Assembly (NCBI GenBank): GCA_965601975.1
Contig: OZ271856.1
Coordinates: 2,108,001 to 2,172,000 of the forward strand
Reading direction: 5' to 3'
Length of the DNA: 64,000 nt
Source of the DNA: JANQIO01 sp965601975
GTDB lineage: Bacteria > Pseudomonadota > Gammaproteobacteria > Pseudomonadales > Halieaceae
The translations under genes were made by a program, and so were the position numbers. Within the stretch, counting starts at the first letter, position 1. Every line of letters begins with the position of its first letter. Shown here in pieces: positions 8,354-16,218 of this stretch. Below the pieces are notes generated by a model. The model had not been told where the DNA came from. It saw nothing but the letters and a program-made list of their open reading frames with translations, and ran no database searches.

Positions 8354-9529
8354 ATGCTGGCGAGAGATTTCACCGAAGAACAGAACATGTTTCGCGACAC
8401 CTACCGCAAATTCCTGGCGGCAGAGATCGTGCCCCATATGGAAGAGTGGCGTGAACAGGGCAGGGTAGATCCCGCGGCCTTCCGCAAGGCGGGGGAGCAG
8501 GGGCTGCTCATGGTATGGCCGGACGAAAAATACGGCGGCATCGGCGACCAGGATTTCCGCTTCGAGCAGGTGATCATCGAGGAGACCGCCTACGCCCGCG
8601 CCGGCGACTGGTACAACACCCTTCACAGCCGCCTGGTGGGTCCCTACTTCACCCGCTTTGGCAGCGAGGAGCAGTGCGAGAAGTACCTGCCGGGCTGCGT
8701 TGCCGGAGAGACCGTTCTCGCGATTGCCATGACCGAGCCGGATGCAGGGTCCGACCTGGCGGGCATGCGCACGACGGCCGTCGAGAAAGACGACCACTGG
8801 GTCATCAATGGCTCCAAGACCTATATCTCCAACGGCATCAACGCGGATATCGTGATCCTCGCCGCCAAGACCGACCCCGAGAACAACCCCCATGCCATGA
8901 CCCTGTTCATTGTGGAGCGGGGCATGGAGGGATTCGAGCGCGGCCGCAACCTGAAGAAGATGGGTATGAAGGCCCAGGATACCGCCGAGCTTTTCTTCAA
9001 TGACCTGAAGGTCCCCAAGGAAAATGTCCTCGGGGAGCCTGGCAAGGGCTTCATCTACCTGATGGAGGGCCTCGCCGAGGAGCGACTGATCGGCGCCTGC
9101 GGTTACCTCGCCTCTGCCCAGCTGTCCTGGGACCTGACCGCGGACTTCGTCAACGAACGCAAGGCCTTCGGCAAGCCGCTGGCCGCGTTCCAGAACACCC
9201 AGTTCAAGCTCGCGGAGCTGCGCACCGAGCTGGATATCGCCCAGACCTACATTGACCAGTGCGTGGCGTCCTTCAACGCCGGCCAGCTGACCGCGGTGGA
9301 CGCGGCCAAGGCCAAGCTGGTGACCTCGGAACTGCAGCTCAAGTCCGCTGACATCGGCGTGCAGTTGCACGGCGGCGCCGGCTACATGGATGAATACCCG
9401 ATCTCGCGCCAGTTCACCGACGCGAAGATCGCGCCGATCTATGCCGGCACCTCTGAGGTCATGAAGATCATCATCAGCCGGGATTGCCTGGGCGGCGATT
9501 ACACGCCCTTCAATACCCGTAACTTCTAG
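8354..9529 (+). CDS. Acyl-CoA dehydrogenase
   Basis: 391 residues, starting MLARDFTEEQNMFRDTYRKF at an ATG preceded by GAGGTATCGAG. Family hallmarks are AMTEPDAGSDLAGM (flavin and substrate region), NGSKTYISNG, and the C-terminal QLHGGAGYMDEYPISR with TDAKIAPIYAGTSEVMKIII. It is an FAD enzyme that introduces the alpha,beta double bond into an acyl-CoA and passes electrons to ETF. The FAD/substrate segments most resemble long- or branched-chain members. It heads the same-strand locus that runs to 25825. The in-frame extension back to 8204 has no conserved sequence. Confidence 0.93.
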   Translation: MLARDFTEEQNMFRDTYRKFLAAEIVPHMEEWREQGRVDPAAFRKAGEQGLLMVWPDEKYGGIGDQDFRFEQVIIEETAYARAGDWYNTLHSRLVGPYFTRFGSEEQCEKYLPGCVAGETVLAIAMTEPDAGSDLAGMRTTAVEKDDHWVINGSKTYISNGINADIVILAAKTDPENNPHAMTLFIVERGMEGFERGRNLKKMGMKAQDTAELFFNDLKVPKENVLGEPGKGFIYLMEGLAEERLIGACGYLASAQLSWDLTADFVNERKAFGKPLAAFQNTQFKLAELRTELDIAQTYIDQCVASFNAGQLTAVDAAKAKLVTSELQLKSADIGVQLHGGAGYMDEYPISRQFTDAKIAPIYAGTSEVMKIIISRDCLGGDYTPFNTRNF

Positions 9530-9580
9530 ACTCACTATTCACACACAAAACAACTCGCCCGCAATGGCAGGAGATACAAG

Positions 9581-10372
9581 ATGGATTTGAAAGACAAAGT
9601 TGCAGTGGTCACCGGCGGCGCTTCAGGCCTCGGCCGCGCCACCGTGAAGCGCTTCGTGGCCGCGGGGGCCAGGTGCGCGATCTTCGATATGAACGAAGAG
9701 AAGGGCAATGCGCTGGCCGCCGAGCTCGGCGACAGTGTCATCTTCCAGACTGTCAACGTGACCGACGAGGAGTCGGTGAAGGCCGGCATCCAGGCCACCA
9801 TGGACAAGTTTGGCGCCATCAATATCAACTGCAACTTTGCGGGCGTTGGCAACGCCATCCGCACCATGGGCAAGAACGGCCCGTTCCCGCTGGACGCCTT
9901 CAAGATGGTGATCGACATCAACCTGGTAGGCACCTTCAATGTGCTGCGCCTGTGCGCCGAGCAGATGGGACACAACGAGCCCGAGGGCAAGGACGGCAAC
10001 CGCGGCGTGATCATCAACACCGCGTCGGTCGCCGCCTATGAGGGCCAGATCGGCCAGGCCGCTTACTCTGCCTCCAAGGGCGGCGTGGTCGGCATGACCC
10101 TGCCGATTGCCCGCGACCTCTCCGTCATGGGGATTCGCGTCAACACCATCGTGCCGGGGCTGATTGCCACGCCGCTGATGATGGGCGGCGCCGAAGAGCT
10201 GACCCCGGAAATCTGGGAATTCATCAAGCCCCTGGGCGAGCAGGTGCTGTATCCGAAGCGCCTCGGCGACCCGGACGAAATTGCACACACCGCCCAGTAC
10301 ATCGTCGAGAACGACTATGTGAATGGGGAATGCATACGCATGGATGGCGGCATCCGCATGCAGCCGAAGTAA
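9581..10372 (+). CDS. SDR 3-hydroxyacyl-CoA dehydrogenase, HSD17B10-like
   Basis: 263 residues. It has the Rossmann motif TGGASGLG near residue 12, the NAG-equivalent NFAG, and the active site Ser-Tyr-Lys in TASVAAYEGQIGQ with YSASKGG. The stretch from GVIINTASVAA through MTLPIARDLSVMGIRV and the end NGECIRMDGGIRMQPK closely resemble the animal mitochondrial type 2 3-hydroxyacyl-CoA dehydrogenase. That enzyme oxidises 2-methyl-3-hydroxybutyryl-CoA and hydroxysteroids. A strong GGAGAT ribosome binding site precedes the ATG. It lies between an acyl-CoA dehydrogenase and the racemase, consistent with the third step of beta-oxidation of a methyl-branched chain. Confidence 0.92.
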   Translation: MDLKDKVAVVTGGASGLGRATVKRFVAAGARCAIFDMNEEKGNALAAELGDSVIFQTVNVTDEESVKAGIQATMDKFGAININCNFAGVGNAIRTMGKNGPFPLDAFKMVIDINLVGTFNVLRLCAEQMGHNEPEGKDGNRGVIINTASVAAYEGQIGQAAYSASKGGVVGMTLPIARDLSVMGIRVNTIVPGLIATPLMMGGAEELTPEIWEFIKPLGEQVLYPKRLGDPDEIAHTAQYIVENDYVNGECIRMDGGIRMQPK

Positions 10373-10387
10373 GGCCGGGAGGCGCAT

Positions 10388-11521
10388 ATGGGTCCCTTGA
10401 ATGGTTACACGGTAATCGAACTGGCCGGCATCGGGCCGGCCCCGATGGGCGGCATGATCCTGGCCGATATGGGCGCGGAGGTGATTCGCATCGAACGCGC
10501 CGGGGCTTTCAGCCCGAAGGCCATGATGGACGTGAGTTTCCGCGGCAAAAAGTCGGTGGTGCTCAACCTCAAGGACCCAAAGGGTGTCGAGACCCTGCTG
10601 CGGATGGTCGAGAACGCGGATGTGCTGATCGACCCCTACCGCCCCGGTGTCTGCGAGAAGCTGGGCGTGGGTCCCGACGTGTGCCTGGAGCGCAACCCGA
10701 AGCTGGTGTTTGCCCGCATGACCGGCTGGGGCCAGGAAGGCCCGCTGGCGAAGGCTGCCGGTCACGACATCAACTACATCAGCCTCACCGGCGCGCTCTA
10801 TGCCACAGGCCGCGGCGGCGAGCGACCGGTGCCGCCGCTGAACATCGTCGGCGACATGGGCGGCGGTGGCATGCTGCTGGTCAGCGGCGTACTGGCGGCG
10901 CTGCTGGAGACCCATAACAGCGGCAAGGGCCAGGTGATCGACGCCGCCATGGTAGACGGCGCCGCGCAGCTCATGTGGATGTTCCACGGCTTCCAGGCCA
11001 CCGGCGGCTGGGATCACACCCAACGCGAGGCCAATATGCTGGACGGTGCCGCCCACTTCTACGACACCTACGAGTGCGCAGACGGTGAGTACGTTTCCAT
11101 CGGTTCCATCGAGCCGCAGTTTTACGCGCTCCTGTTGGAGAAGACCGGCCTGGACCCCGCCGAGTTCGCCGACCAGCACAACCGGGAAAAATGGCCGGAG
11201 ATGAAAGCGAAGATCGCCGACGTGATACGCAGCAAGACCCAGGCGGAGTGGTGCGAGATCATGGAAGGGTCCGACGTCTGCTTCGCGCCGGTACTGACCT
11301 TTATGGATGCCCCCAGCCACCCGGCCAACGTGGAACGCGAGGTCTATATTGAAGTAGACGGTGTGACGCAGCCGGCGCCGGCGCCGCGCTTCAGCCGCAC
11401 GCCTTCCAGCGTTCGCCACGGCATTCACGAGATCGGGGAGGATACCGACGAGATCCTCGCCGCCATGGGATTCGAATCCCAGGAAATCGCACAATTGAAA
11501 GAGGCGGGCAGCATCGGCTGA
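10388..11521 (+). CDS. Alpha-methylacyl-CoA racemase (CaiB/BaiF family III)
   Basis: 377 residues. The catalytic residues of the characterised racemases are all present: His126 (AGHDINY), Asp156 (LNIVGDMGGGG) and Glu242 (GSIEPQFY). The N-terminal CoA-binding region GPAPMGGMILADMGAEVIRIER and the segment NMLDGAAHFYDTY match the animal AMACR pattern. The reaction is epimerisation of 2-methylacyl-CoA between R and S forms. It is needed because acyl-CoA dehydrogenases take only the S form. This gene is the strongest single clue that the locus handles methyl-branched acids such as isoprenoid or sterol side-chain acids. It follows the SDR gene by 15 bp. Confidence 0.93.
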   Translation: MGPLNGYTVIELAGIGPAPMGGMILADMGAEVIRIERAGAFSPKAMMDVSFRGKKSVVLNLKDPKGVETLLRMVENADVLIDPYRPGVCEKLGVGPDVCLERNPKLVFARMTGWGQEGPLAKAAGHDINYISLTGALYATGRGGERPVPPLNIVGDMGGGGMLLVSGVLAALLETHNSGKGQVIDAAMVDGAAQLMWMFHGFQATGGWDHTQREANMLDGAAHFYDTYECADGEYVSIGSIEPQFYALLLEKTGLDPAEFADQHNREKWPEMKAKIADVIRSKTQAEWCEIMEGSDVCFAPVLTFMDAPSHPANVEREVYIEVDGVTQPAPAPRFSRTPSSVRHGIHEIGEDTDEILAAMGFESQEIAQLKEAGSIG

Positions 11522-11540
11522 CCGGCCCGGGAGAGCGCAC

Positions 11541-12323
11541 ATGCCTGACTACCAGAACGTGACACTCGAACGCGACGGCCCCATCGCCGTCGTCAGTTTC
11601 AATCGACCGGATACGCTCAATGCCATCGAGTCGGGGATTCGCCGCGAGATTCTCGAGGCGATCACCGAGGTCAATGAAGACGACGCGATCCGTGTCGGCA
11701 TTCTCACTGGCGCGGGCCGTGCGTTTTGCGCCGGCGCCGACCTGACCGAGAAGCAGGACGACGGCTTTGATGTCGAGGACATGCTGAACAATCAATACAA
11801 GCCGGCACTGATGGCGATCACCGAAGCGCCCAAGCCCTGGGTCAGCGCGGTGAACGGCGCGGCCGCCGGCGTGGGCAGTGCCTTCGCCATGAACTGTGAC
11901 CTCACGGTGATGGCGGAGGACGCCTACCTGTACCAGGCATTTGCGGCAATCAGCCTCATCCCGGACGGGGGCGCTACCTGGCACCTGACGCGGACACTCG
12001 GCAAGAAGAAAGCCTACGAGCTGATTGCCCTGGGCGAAAAGCTGCGGGCGGAGAAGTGTCTCGAGCTGGGACTGTGCAATCGTGTGGTTCCCACCGATCA
12101 GTTGCTGCATGAGGCAAAGACACTCGCCAACGAACTGGCCGGCAAGGCGCCGCTGTCCCTGCGCTATGCGAAGGAAACCGTCAACGCGGCCATGAGTGAA
12201 TCGGTGGGCGAAACCATTTCCCACGAGGCGCGGCTGCAGAAAATCTGCATGAACAGCGAAGACGCGCGCGAGGGCGCGATCGCCTTCCTCAAGAAGCGCG
12301 CGCCGGTTTTCAAGGGGTGCTGA
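11541..12323 (+). CDS. Enoyl-CoA hydratase/isomerase family protein
   Basis: 260 residues of crotonase fold. The CoA-binding and oxyanion segments are GAGRAFCAGADL near residue 60 and NGAAAGVGSAFAMNCDLTVMAEDA near 104. A Pro-Asp-Gly-Gly-Ala (SLIPDGGATWHL) segment is at the catalytic loop. The pattern is that of PaaG-type hydratase/isomerases, so either hydration or double-bond shifting is possible. It is separated from the next hydratase gene by 3 bp and is translationally coupled with it. Substrate unknown. Confidence 0.9.
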   Translation: MPDYQNVTLERDGPIAVVSFNRPDTLNAIESGIRREILEAITEVNEDDAIRVGILTGAGRAFCAGADLTEKQDDGFDVEDMLNNQYKPALMAITEAPKPWVSAVNGAAAGVGSAFAMNCDLTVMAEDAYLYQAFAAISLIPDGGATWHLTRTLGKKKAYELIALGEKLRAEKCLELGLCNRVVPTDQLLHEAKTLANELAGKAPLSLRYAKETVNAAMSESVGETISHEARLQKICMNSEDAREGAIAFLKKRAPVFKGC

Positions 12324-12326
12324 GCC

Positions 12327-13103
12327 ATGAGCACTGACCTGCTGATCGAGAAAGACGGCCCCATAGCAACGCTGACGCTGAACCGGCCCGAGGTGATGAA
12401 CGCCCTGTCGCCGGAATTGCTGCGCGACCTGTGCCAGGCCTTCAAGGACCTGAAAGCCGACCGTGAGATTCTCGCGGTCATCCTCACCGGCAATGGCAAG
12501 GCCTTCTGTGCCGGCCTGGACCTCAAGGCCATGGCCGACCACCCCGGCGGCCTCGACGCGTTTGCCATTCACGGTGACAACGACGTGGCGCGCGCTATGG
12601 CGGACTTCGATCGCCCCATCGTTGTTGCCGTCAACGGCGTCGCCGCGACCGGCGGCTTCGAACTGGCGCTGATGGGCGACATCCTGATTGCTTCCGAGAA
12701 TGCGCGCTTCGCCGATACCCACTGCCGGGTCGGCCTGGCGCCGGGCTGGGGACTGTCCCAGAAGCTGGCGCGCATGATTGGTCCCAGCCGGGCCAAGGAA
12801 GCGCATTTCACCGGCAATTTCATCAGCGCCGAGCAGGCTGCGGCCTGGGGCCTGGTGAGCCGTGCGGTCCCGGCAGAGAAACTCATGGCCGACGCGCACA
12901 AGGTCGCGGAGGATATCGCTTCCTGCGTTCCGTCTACGGTCAAGGTCTACAAGCAGCTGGTGGATGACGGCCTGGCCTCGACCCTCGGCGCCGGCATGGA
13001 AATGGAAAAGCTGGTGATGGGCCACGCCAACAAGGGCGTGAGCGGTGACACCATTGGCGAGCGCCGCCAGGGTGTGCAGCAGCGCGGCAAGCAGCAGGTC
13101 TGA
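12327..13103 (+). CDS. Enoyl-CoA hydratase
   Basis: 258 residues of crotonase fold with GNGKAFCAGLDLKAMAD near residue 52, NGVAATGGFELALMGDILIASENARFADTHCRVGL, and a GWGLSQKLARMIG helix. It should add water to a 2-enoyl-CoA. It is a paralogue of the preceding gene and of the gene at 14741, so this locus carries three crotonase-fold enzymes that may act on different intermediates. It is followed by the luciferase-like oxidoreductase after 2 bp. Confidence 0.9.
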   Translation: MSTDLLIEKDGPIATLTLNRPEVMNALSPELLRDLCQAFKDLKADREILAVILTGNGKAFCAGLDLKAMADHPGGLDAFAIHGDNDVARAMADFDRPIVVAVNGVAATGGFELALMGDILIASENARFADTHCRVGLAPGWGLSQKLARMIGPSRAKEAHFTGNFISAEQAAAWGLVSRAVPAEKLMADAHKVAEDIASCVPSTVKVYKQLVDDGLASTLGAGMEMEKLVMGHANKGVSGDTIGERRQGVQQRGKQQV

Positions 13104-13105
13104 GT

Positions 13106-14107
13106 ATGGGCGCCCACAGCAAGCGCATCGCCATGTCGCTGCCGGCACCGACCGGCAGCGTTGCCGACACCATTGCCATGGCCCGCCAGGCGGAGGCCCT
13201 GGGCTATGACGACCTCTGGCTGGCAGATGCCGGTGGCCTGGATGCCTTCACGCTGGCGCCGATGCTGCTGGAGGCCACGGAGAAGATGCGCCTGGGTATT
13301 GCCGTGGTGCCTGCCTATACCCGCACCCCCGCGGTAATGGCGTCGACCATGGCAGTGATTCACCAGGCCTACCCGGATCGTTTCATTCCCGGCTTTGGCA
13401 CATCCAGCCACGCGATCGTCGAGGGCTGGCACGGCCTGCCGCTGGAGAAGCCCCTGACGCGCATGAAGGAAACCGTGGCCCTGCTGCGCAGCATGATGGC
13501 GGGGGAGAAAACCGACTTCGCCGGCGAGACCCTGCGCAGCAAGGGCTATCGACAGGCTCCCTCTGAAAACGCCCCCATCTACCTGGCGGCCCTGCGCTCG
13601 AAGATGGTGGAAACCGCGGCGGAGATTGCCGACGGGGTGATTCTCAACCTGTTCCCGCGCGGCGCCCTGGCAAAGATCATGGAACATGTCGCGATTGGCG
13701 CGGAGCGGGGCGGCAAGGCCCCCGCCGACGTTGAAATCGTCTGCCGCCACATGGTGGTGGTCAGCGACGACAAGGCCGCGGCGCGGGATGCGTTTCGTGC
13801 GGGTTTTGTCGGCTACTACGCCACGCCCGTCTACAACAAGTTCCTGGAGTGGGCGGGCTATGCCGACGCCGCCGCGGAAATCCGCGAGGGCTGGGCAGCG
13901 AAGGACCGGGAGCGCACCGCGGCGGCCCTGCCCGACGAGCTGGTCGACGAGATCGCCATCATCGGCACACCCGACGAGGCCCGTGAACTGATGCGCTGGT
14001 ATGCCGACAGCGGTATCCACACGAATATCGTGTCCTGCATCTTTCCAACGCCGGAGGTGCTGGAGACCACCGCGAAGACCTTCTCCGCGGAGCAGTTCAG
14101 TTTTTGA
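13106..14107 (+). CDS. LLM-class flavin/F420-dependent oxidoreductase
   Basis: 333 residues of the luciferase-like TIM-barrel family. Visible marks are the N-terminal MARQAEALGYDDLWLAD, the segment RLGIAVVPAYTRTPAVMASTMAVIHQAYPDRF, and GFGTSSHAIVEGWHG. These proteins use FMN or coenzyme F420 for hydride transfer or monooxygenation. Which cofactor applies is not decidable here, though F420 use is typical of this subgroup. It sits between a hydratase (2-bp gap) and a Nudix gene whose start overlaps its stop, so it is part of the operon. Its role in the pathway is unknown. Confidence 0.85.
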   Translation: MGAHSKRIAMSLPAPTGSVADTIAMARQAEALGYDDLWLADAGGLDAFTLAPMLLEATEKMRLGIAVVPAYTRTPAVMASTMAVIHQAYPDRFIPGFGTSSHAIVEGWHGLPLEKPLTRMKETVALLRSMMAGEKTDFAGETLRSKGYRQAPSENAPIYLAALRSKMVETAAEIADGVILNLFPRGALAKIMEHVAIGAERGGKAPADVEIVCRHMVVVSDDKAAARDAFRAGFVGYYATPVYNKFLEWAGYADAAAEIREGWAAKDRERTAAALPDELVDEIAIIGTPDEARELMRWYADSGIHTNIVSCIFPTPEVLETTAKTFSAEQFSF

Positions 14108-14748
14108 GGCCGCGCGACGCCGCCACCCTGATCATCGTGCGCGAACAGCGCGAGGTCCTGCTGGGAGTGCGCAGCGCCGGCCACGTATTCATGCCGCATA
14201 TGTATGTGTTCCCCGGTGGCCGGGTCGACGCGGGAGACGCCCGGGTACCCTGCCCGGTGGGGCTGCGCCCGGACGTGGAAGCGAAACTCACACAGTCAAC
14301 GACCGCGGCGCGGGCGAGGGCGCTGGCCATGACCGCCGTGCGGGAAACCTTCGAGGAAACCGGGCTGGTGGTGGCGCATGATGCGGAGATTCCGATCGAA
14401 ACACGGTCGCCCCACTGGCGGCCGTTCTTCCAGGGGCGGGTGGTGCCCGCCCTGGATCGCCTGGACTACGTAGCGCGCGCCATCACCCCGCCCAACCGGG
14501 TCCGCCGCTACGATGCCCGCTTTTTCATGGTCGATGCAAAGCACACCCGGGGAGAGCTCAAGGGCAACGGTGAGCTGGAGGACTTGCGCTGGGTGGAATT
14601 GCACGCCGCCCACCGCCTGGCCCTGTCGCCGATTACCGAACTGGTGCTACGGCTGCTGGAGCGGCGCATTACAGGTAAGCCGTCGGATCTGCAGCAGGTA
14701 CCGTTCTTCCGTGAGCTGAACGGCAAGGAGTTGATTGAGTATGAGTGA
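14104..14748 (+). CDS. Nudix hydrolase
   Basis: 214 residues, read from a TTG start that overlaps the preceding stop in TTGA and has GGAG upstream. The Nudix helix is AMTAVRETFEETGLVV (REtfEEtG), preceded by FVFPGG-like MYVFPGGRVDAGD. The arrangement with an insertion between the Gly and the REXXEE part is that of the NUDT7/NUDT19-like CoA diphosphatase branch. That would fit control of CoA-ester levels in an acyl-CoA operon, but this is an inference. It overlaps the next gene by 8 bp. Confidence 0.85.
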   Translation: MRPRDAATLIIVREQREVLLGVRSAGHVFMPHMYVFPGGRVDAGDARVPCPVGLRPDVEAKLTQSTTAARARALAMTAVRETFEETGLVVAHDAEIPIETRSPHWRPFFQGRVVPALDRLDYVARAITPPNRVRRYDARFFMVDAKHTRGELKGNGELEDLRWVELHAAHRLALSPITELVLRLLERRITGKPSDLQQVPFFRELNGKELIEYE

Positions 14749-15556
14749 TTCCGAAGCGTTGATCATCGACGAACAGGGCCCGGTCAGCTGGCTGACGCTG
14801 AACAGGCCCGATGAATTCAACACCCTGAGCATGCCGCTGGTGGATGGCCTCGTGGATTACTTCCGCGCATTGCAGGACCGGCCCGAGATACGCATTGTCG
14901 TGCTCAAGGCAAACGGGAAGCACTTCTGCGCGGGCCTGGATTTGAAAGACGCTGAAGGCGGCGATGATGCGGCCAACGGTTCCCGGGGTGCACCCCAGGC
15001 GGGCTACAAAATCCAGAAGCGGATCGGCAACATCTACCGCGCCATGCGCGCCTGTCCGCAACCCATTATTGCACTGGTGCAGGGAGCGGCCTGCGGCGGT
15101 GGTTTCAGCCTGGCGCTGGCAGCGGATATTCGTATCGCCGGAGAGAGCGCCCGCATGAACGCGGCCTATATCCGCGCCGGCTTCAGCGCCTGCGATATGG
15201 GCTGCAGCTATTTCCTGCCCAGGCTGGTGGGCTTGTCGGTGGCGTCGGAGCTGATGATGACCGGGAAGTTCATCGAGGCGGAGAGGGCGCTACACACGGG
15301 GCTGGTGTCGGAGCTGGTGCCCGATGCACAGCTGGCGGAAGCGGCACAGCCCTATATCGACGACATGCTGAAGACCACGCCCATCGGGCTGCGAATGACC
15401 AAGGAGGGTCTCAATATCAGTGTTGACGCCCCGAGCCTGGAGGCGGCCATGGCGCTGGAGGACCGTCAGCAAATCCTGACGTCTTACAGCGCAGATTGCA
15501 GCGAGGCCCAGCGCGCCTTCTTTGAAAAGCGCGACCCGGTCTACAAGGACGCCTGA
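14741..15556 (+). CDS. Enoyl-CoA hydratase/isomerase family protein
   Basis: 271 residues of crotonase fold starting MSDSEALIIDEQGPVSWLTLNRPDEFN. It has ANGKHFCAGLDLKDAE, QGAACGGGFSLALAADIRIAGESARMNAAYIRAGFSACDMGCSY, and a C-terminal KRDPVYKDA. A MNAAYIRAG-type loop with D in place of the usual second Glu suggests an isomerase-like or dienoyl-CoA isomerase-like activity rather than a plain hydratase. The ATG at 14741 has AAGGAG ten bases upstream; an in-frame TTG at 14735 is less likely. It overlaps the Nudix gene. Confidence 0.88.
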   Translation: MSDSEALIIDEQGPVSWLTLNRPDEFNTLSMPLVDGLVDYFRALQDRPEIRIVVLKANGKHFCAGLDLKDAEGGDDAANGSRGAPQAGYKIQKRIGNIYRAMRACPQPIIALVQGAACGGGFSLALAADIRIAGESARMNAAYIRAGFSACDMGCSYFLPRLVGLSVASELMMTGKFIEAERALHTGLVSELVPDAQLAEAAQPYIDDMLKTTPIGLRMTKEGLNISVDAPSLEAAMALEDRQQILTSYSADCSEAQRAFFEKRDPVYKDA

Positions 15557-15609
15557 GGCGGCTTTATGCGACAATCCCGAGCCCGCAAAACCAAGCGCGA
15601 GACAAGAGC

Positions 15610-16218
15610 ATGATGAGCGCGGAACACGCCCTGAAGAGACTCAAGCAGGGGAATCGACGCTTCGTCTCCGGTGAGATCGACCGGGGCGTTCTCGCCAGCG
15701 CCGCCCGCCGCGGCGCAGTGGTAGACGACCAGAAACCCTTCGCCATCATCCTCGGGTGCTCCGATTCCCGCGTGCCGGCCGAGATCGTGTTCGACCGCGG
15801 GCTCGGCGACCTGTTCGTGATCCGTGTGGCGGGCAACGTGGTGGGACCCTCGCAGATCGGCAGCATCGAGTACGCGGCCGAGACCTTCGGCACCCGCCTG
15901 GTGTTGGTGCTGGGACACAGCCAGTGCGGCGCGGTGGCGGCGACGCTGCGAGAGCTGCAGCAGCCCAGCGAGGACCGTTCCCCCAACCTCAGCGACATTG
16001 TCGAGCGCATCAGCCCCGCGGTAGAGGACCTGCTCGATGGGTCAAACACCGACCTCGAGTCGATCATGCCTGCCGCTGTGGAGGCCAATATCCTTGCCTC
16101 GGTGGAGCAGCTGTTACACGGGTCGGAGATGCTTGAAAGCCTGGTCAGCTCCGGCGGCCTGCGCATACTCGGTGCCCAGTACTCACTGGAAACCGGCGAG
16201 GTGACATTCTACGAATGA
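15610..16218 (+). CDS. Beta-class carbonic anhydrase
   Basis: 202 residues. The zinc ligands and catalytic dyad are visible: Cys50, Asp52 and Arg54 in CSDSR, and His103 and Cys106 in GHSQCGA. It interconverts CO2 and bicarbonate in the cytoplasm. It ends inside the start of the acyl-CoA carboxyltransferase gene (ATGA overlap at 16215-16218). This strongly suggests co-translation and a role in supplying bicarbonate to a biotin-dependent carboxylase. ATG codons at 15610 and 15613 are both possible starts. Confidence 0.93.
   Translation: MMSAEHALKRLKQGNRRFVSGEIDRGVLASAARRGAVVDDQKPFAIILGCSDSRVPAEIVFDRGLGDLFVIRVAGNVVGPSQIGSIEYAAETFGTRLVLVLGHSQCGAVAATLRELQQPSEDRSPNLSDIVERISPAVEDLLDGSNTDLESIMPAAVEANILASVEQLLHGSEMLESLVSSGGLRILGAQYSLETGEVTFYE

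Noticed and set aside
9623..11542. Very long minus-strand open frame (639 codons) opposite the SDR and racemase genes
   Set aside because: It is a mirror frame of high-GC coding DNA on the other strand. Its translation has no recognisable motif, while the plus-strand proteins are clear family members.
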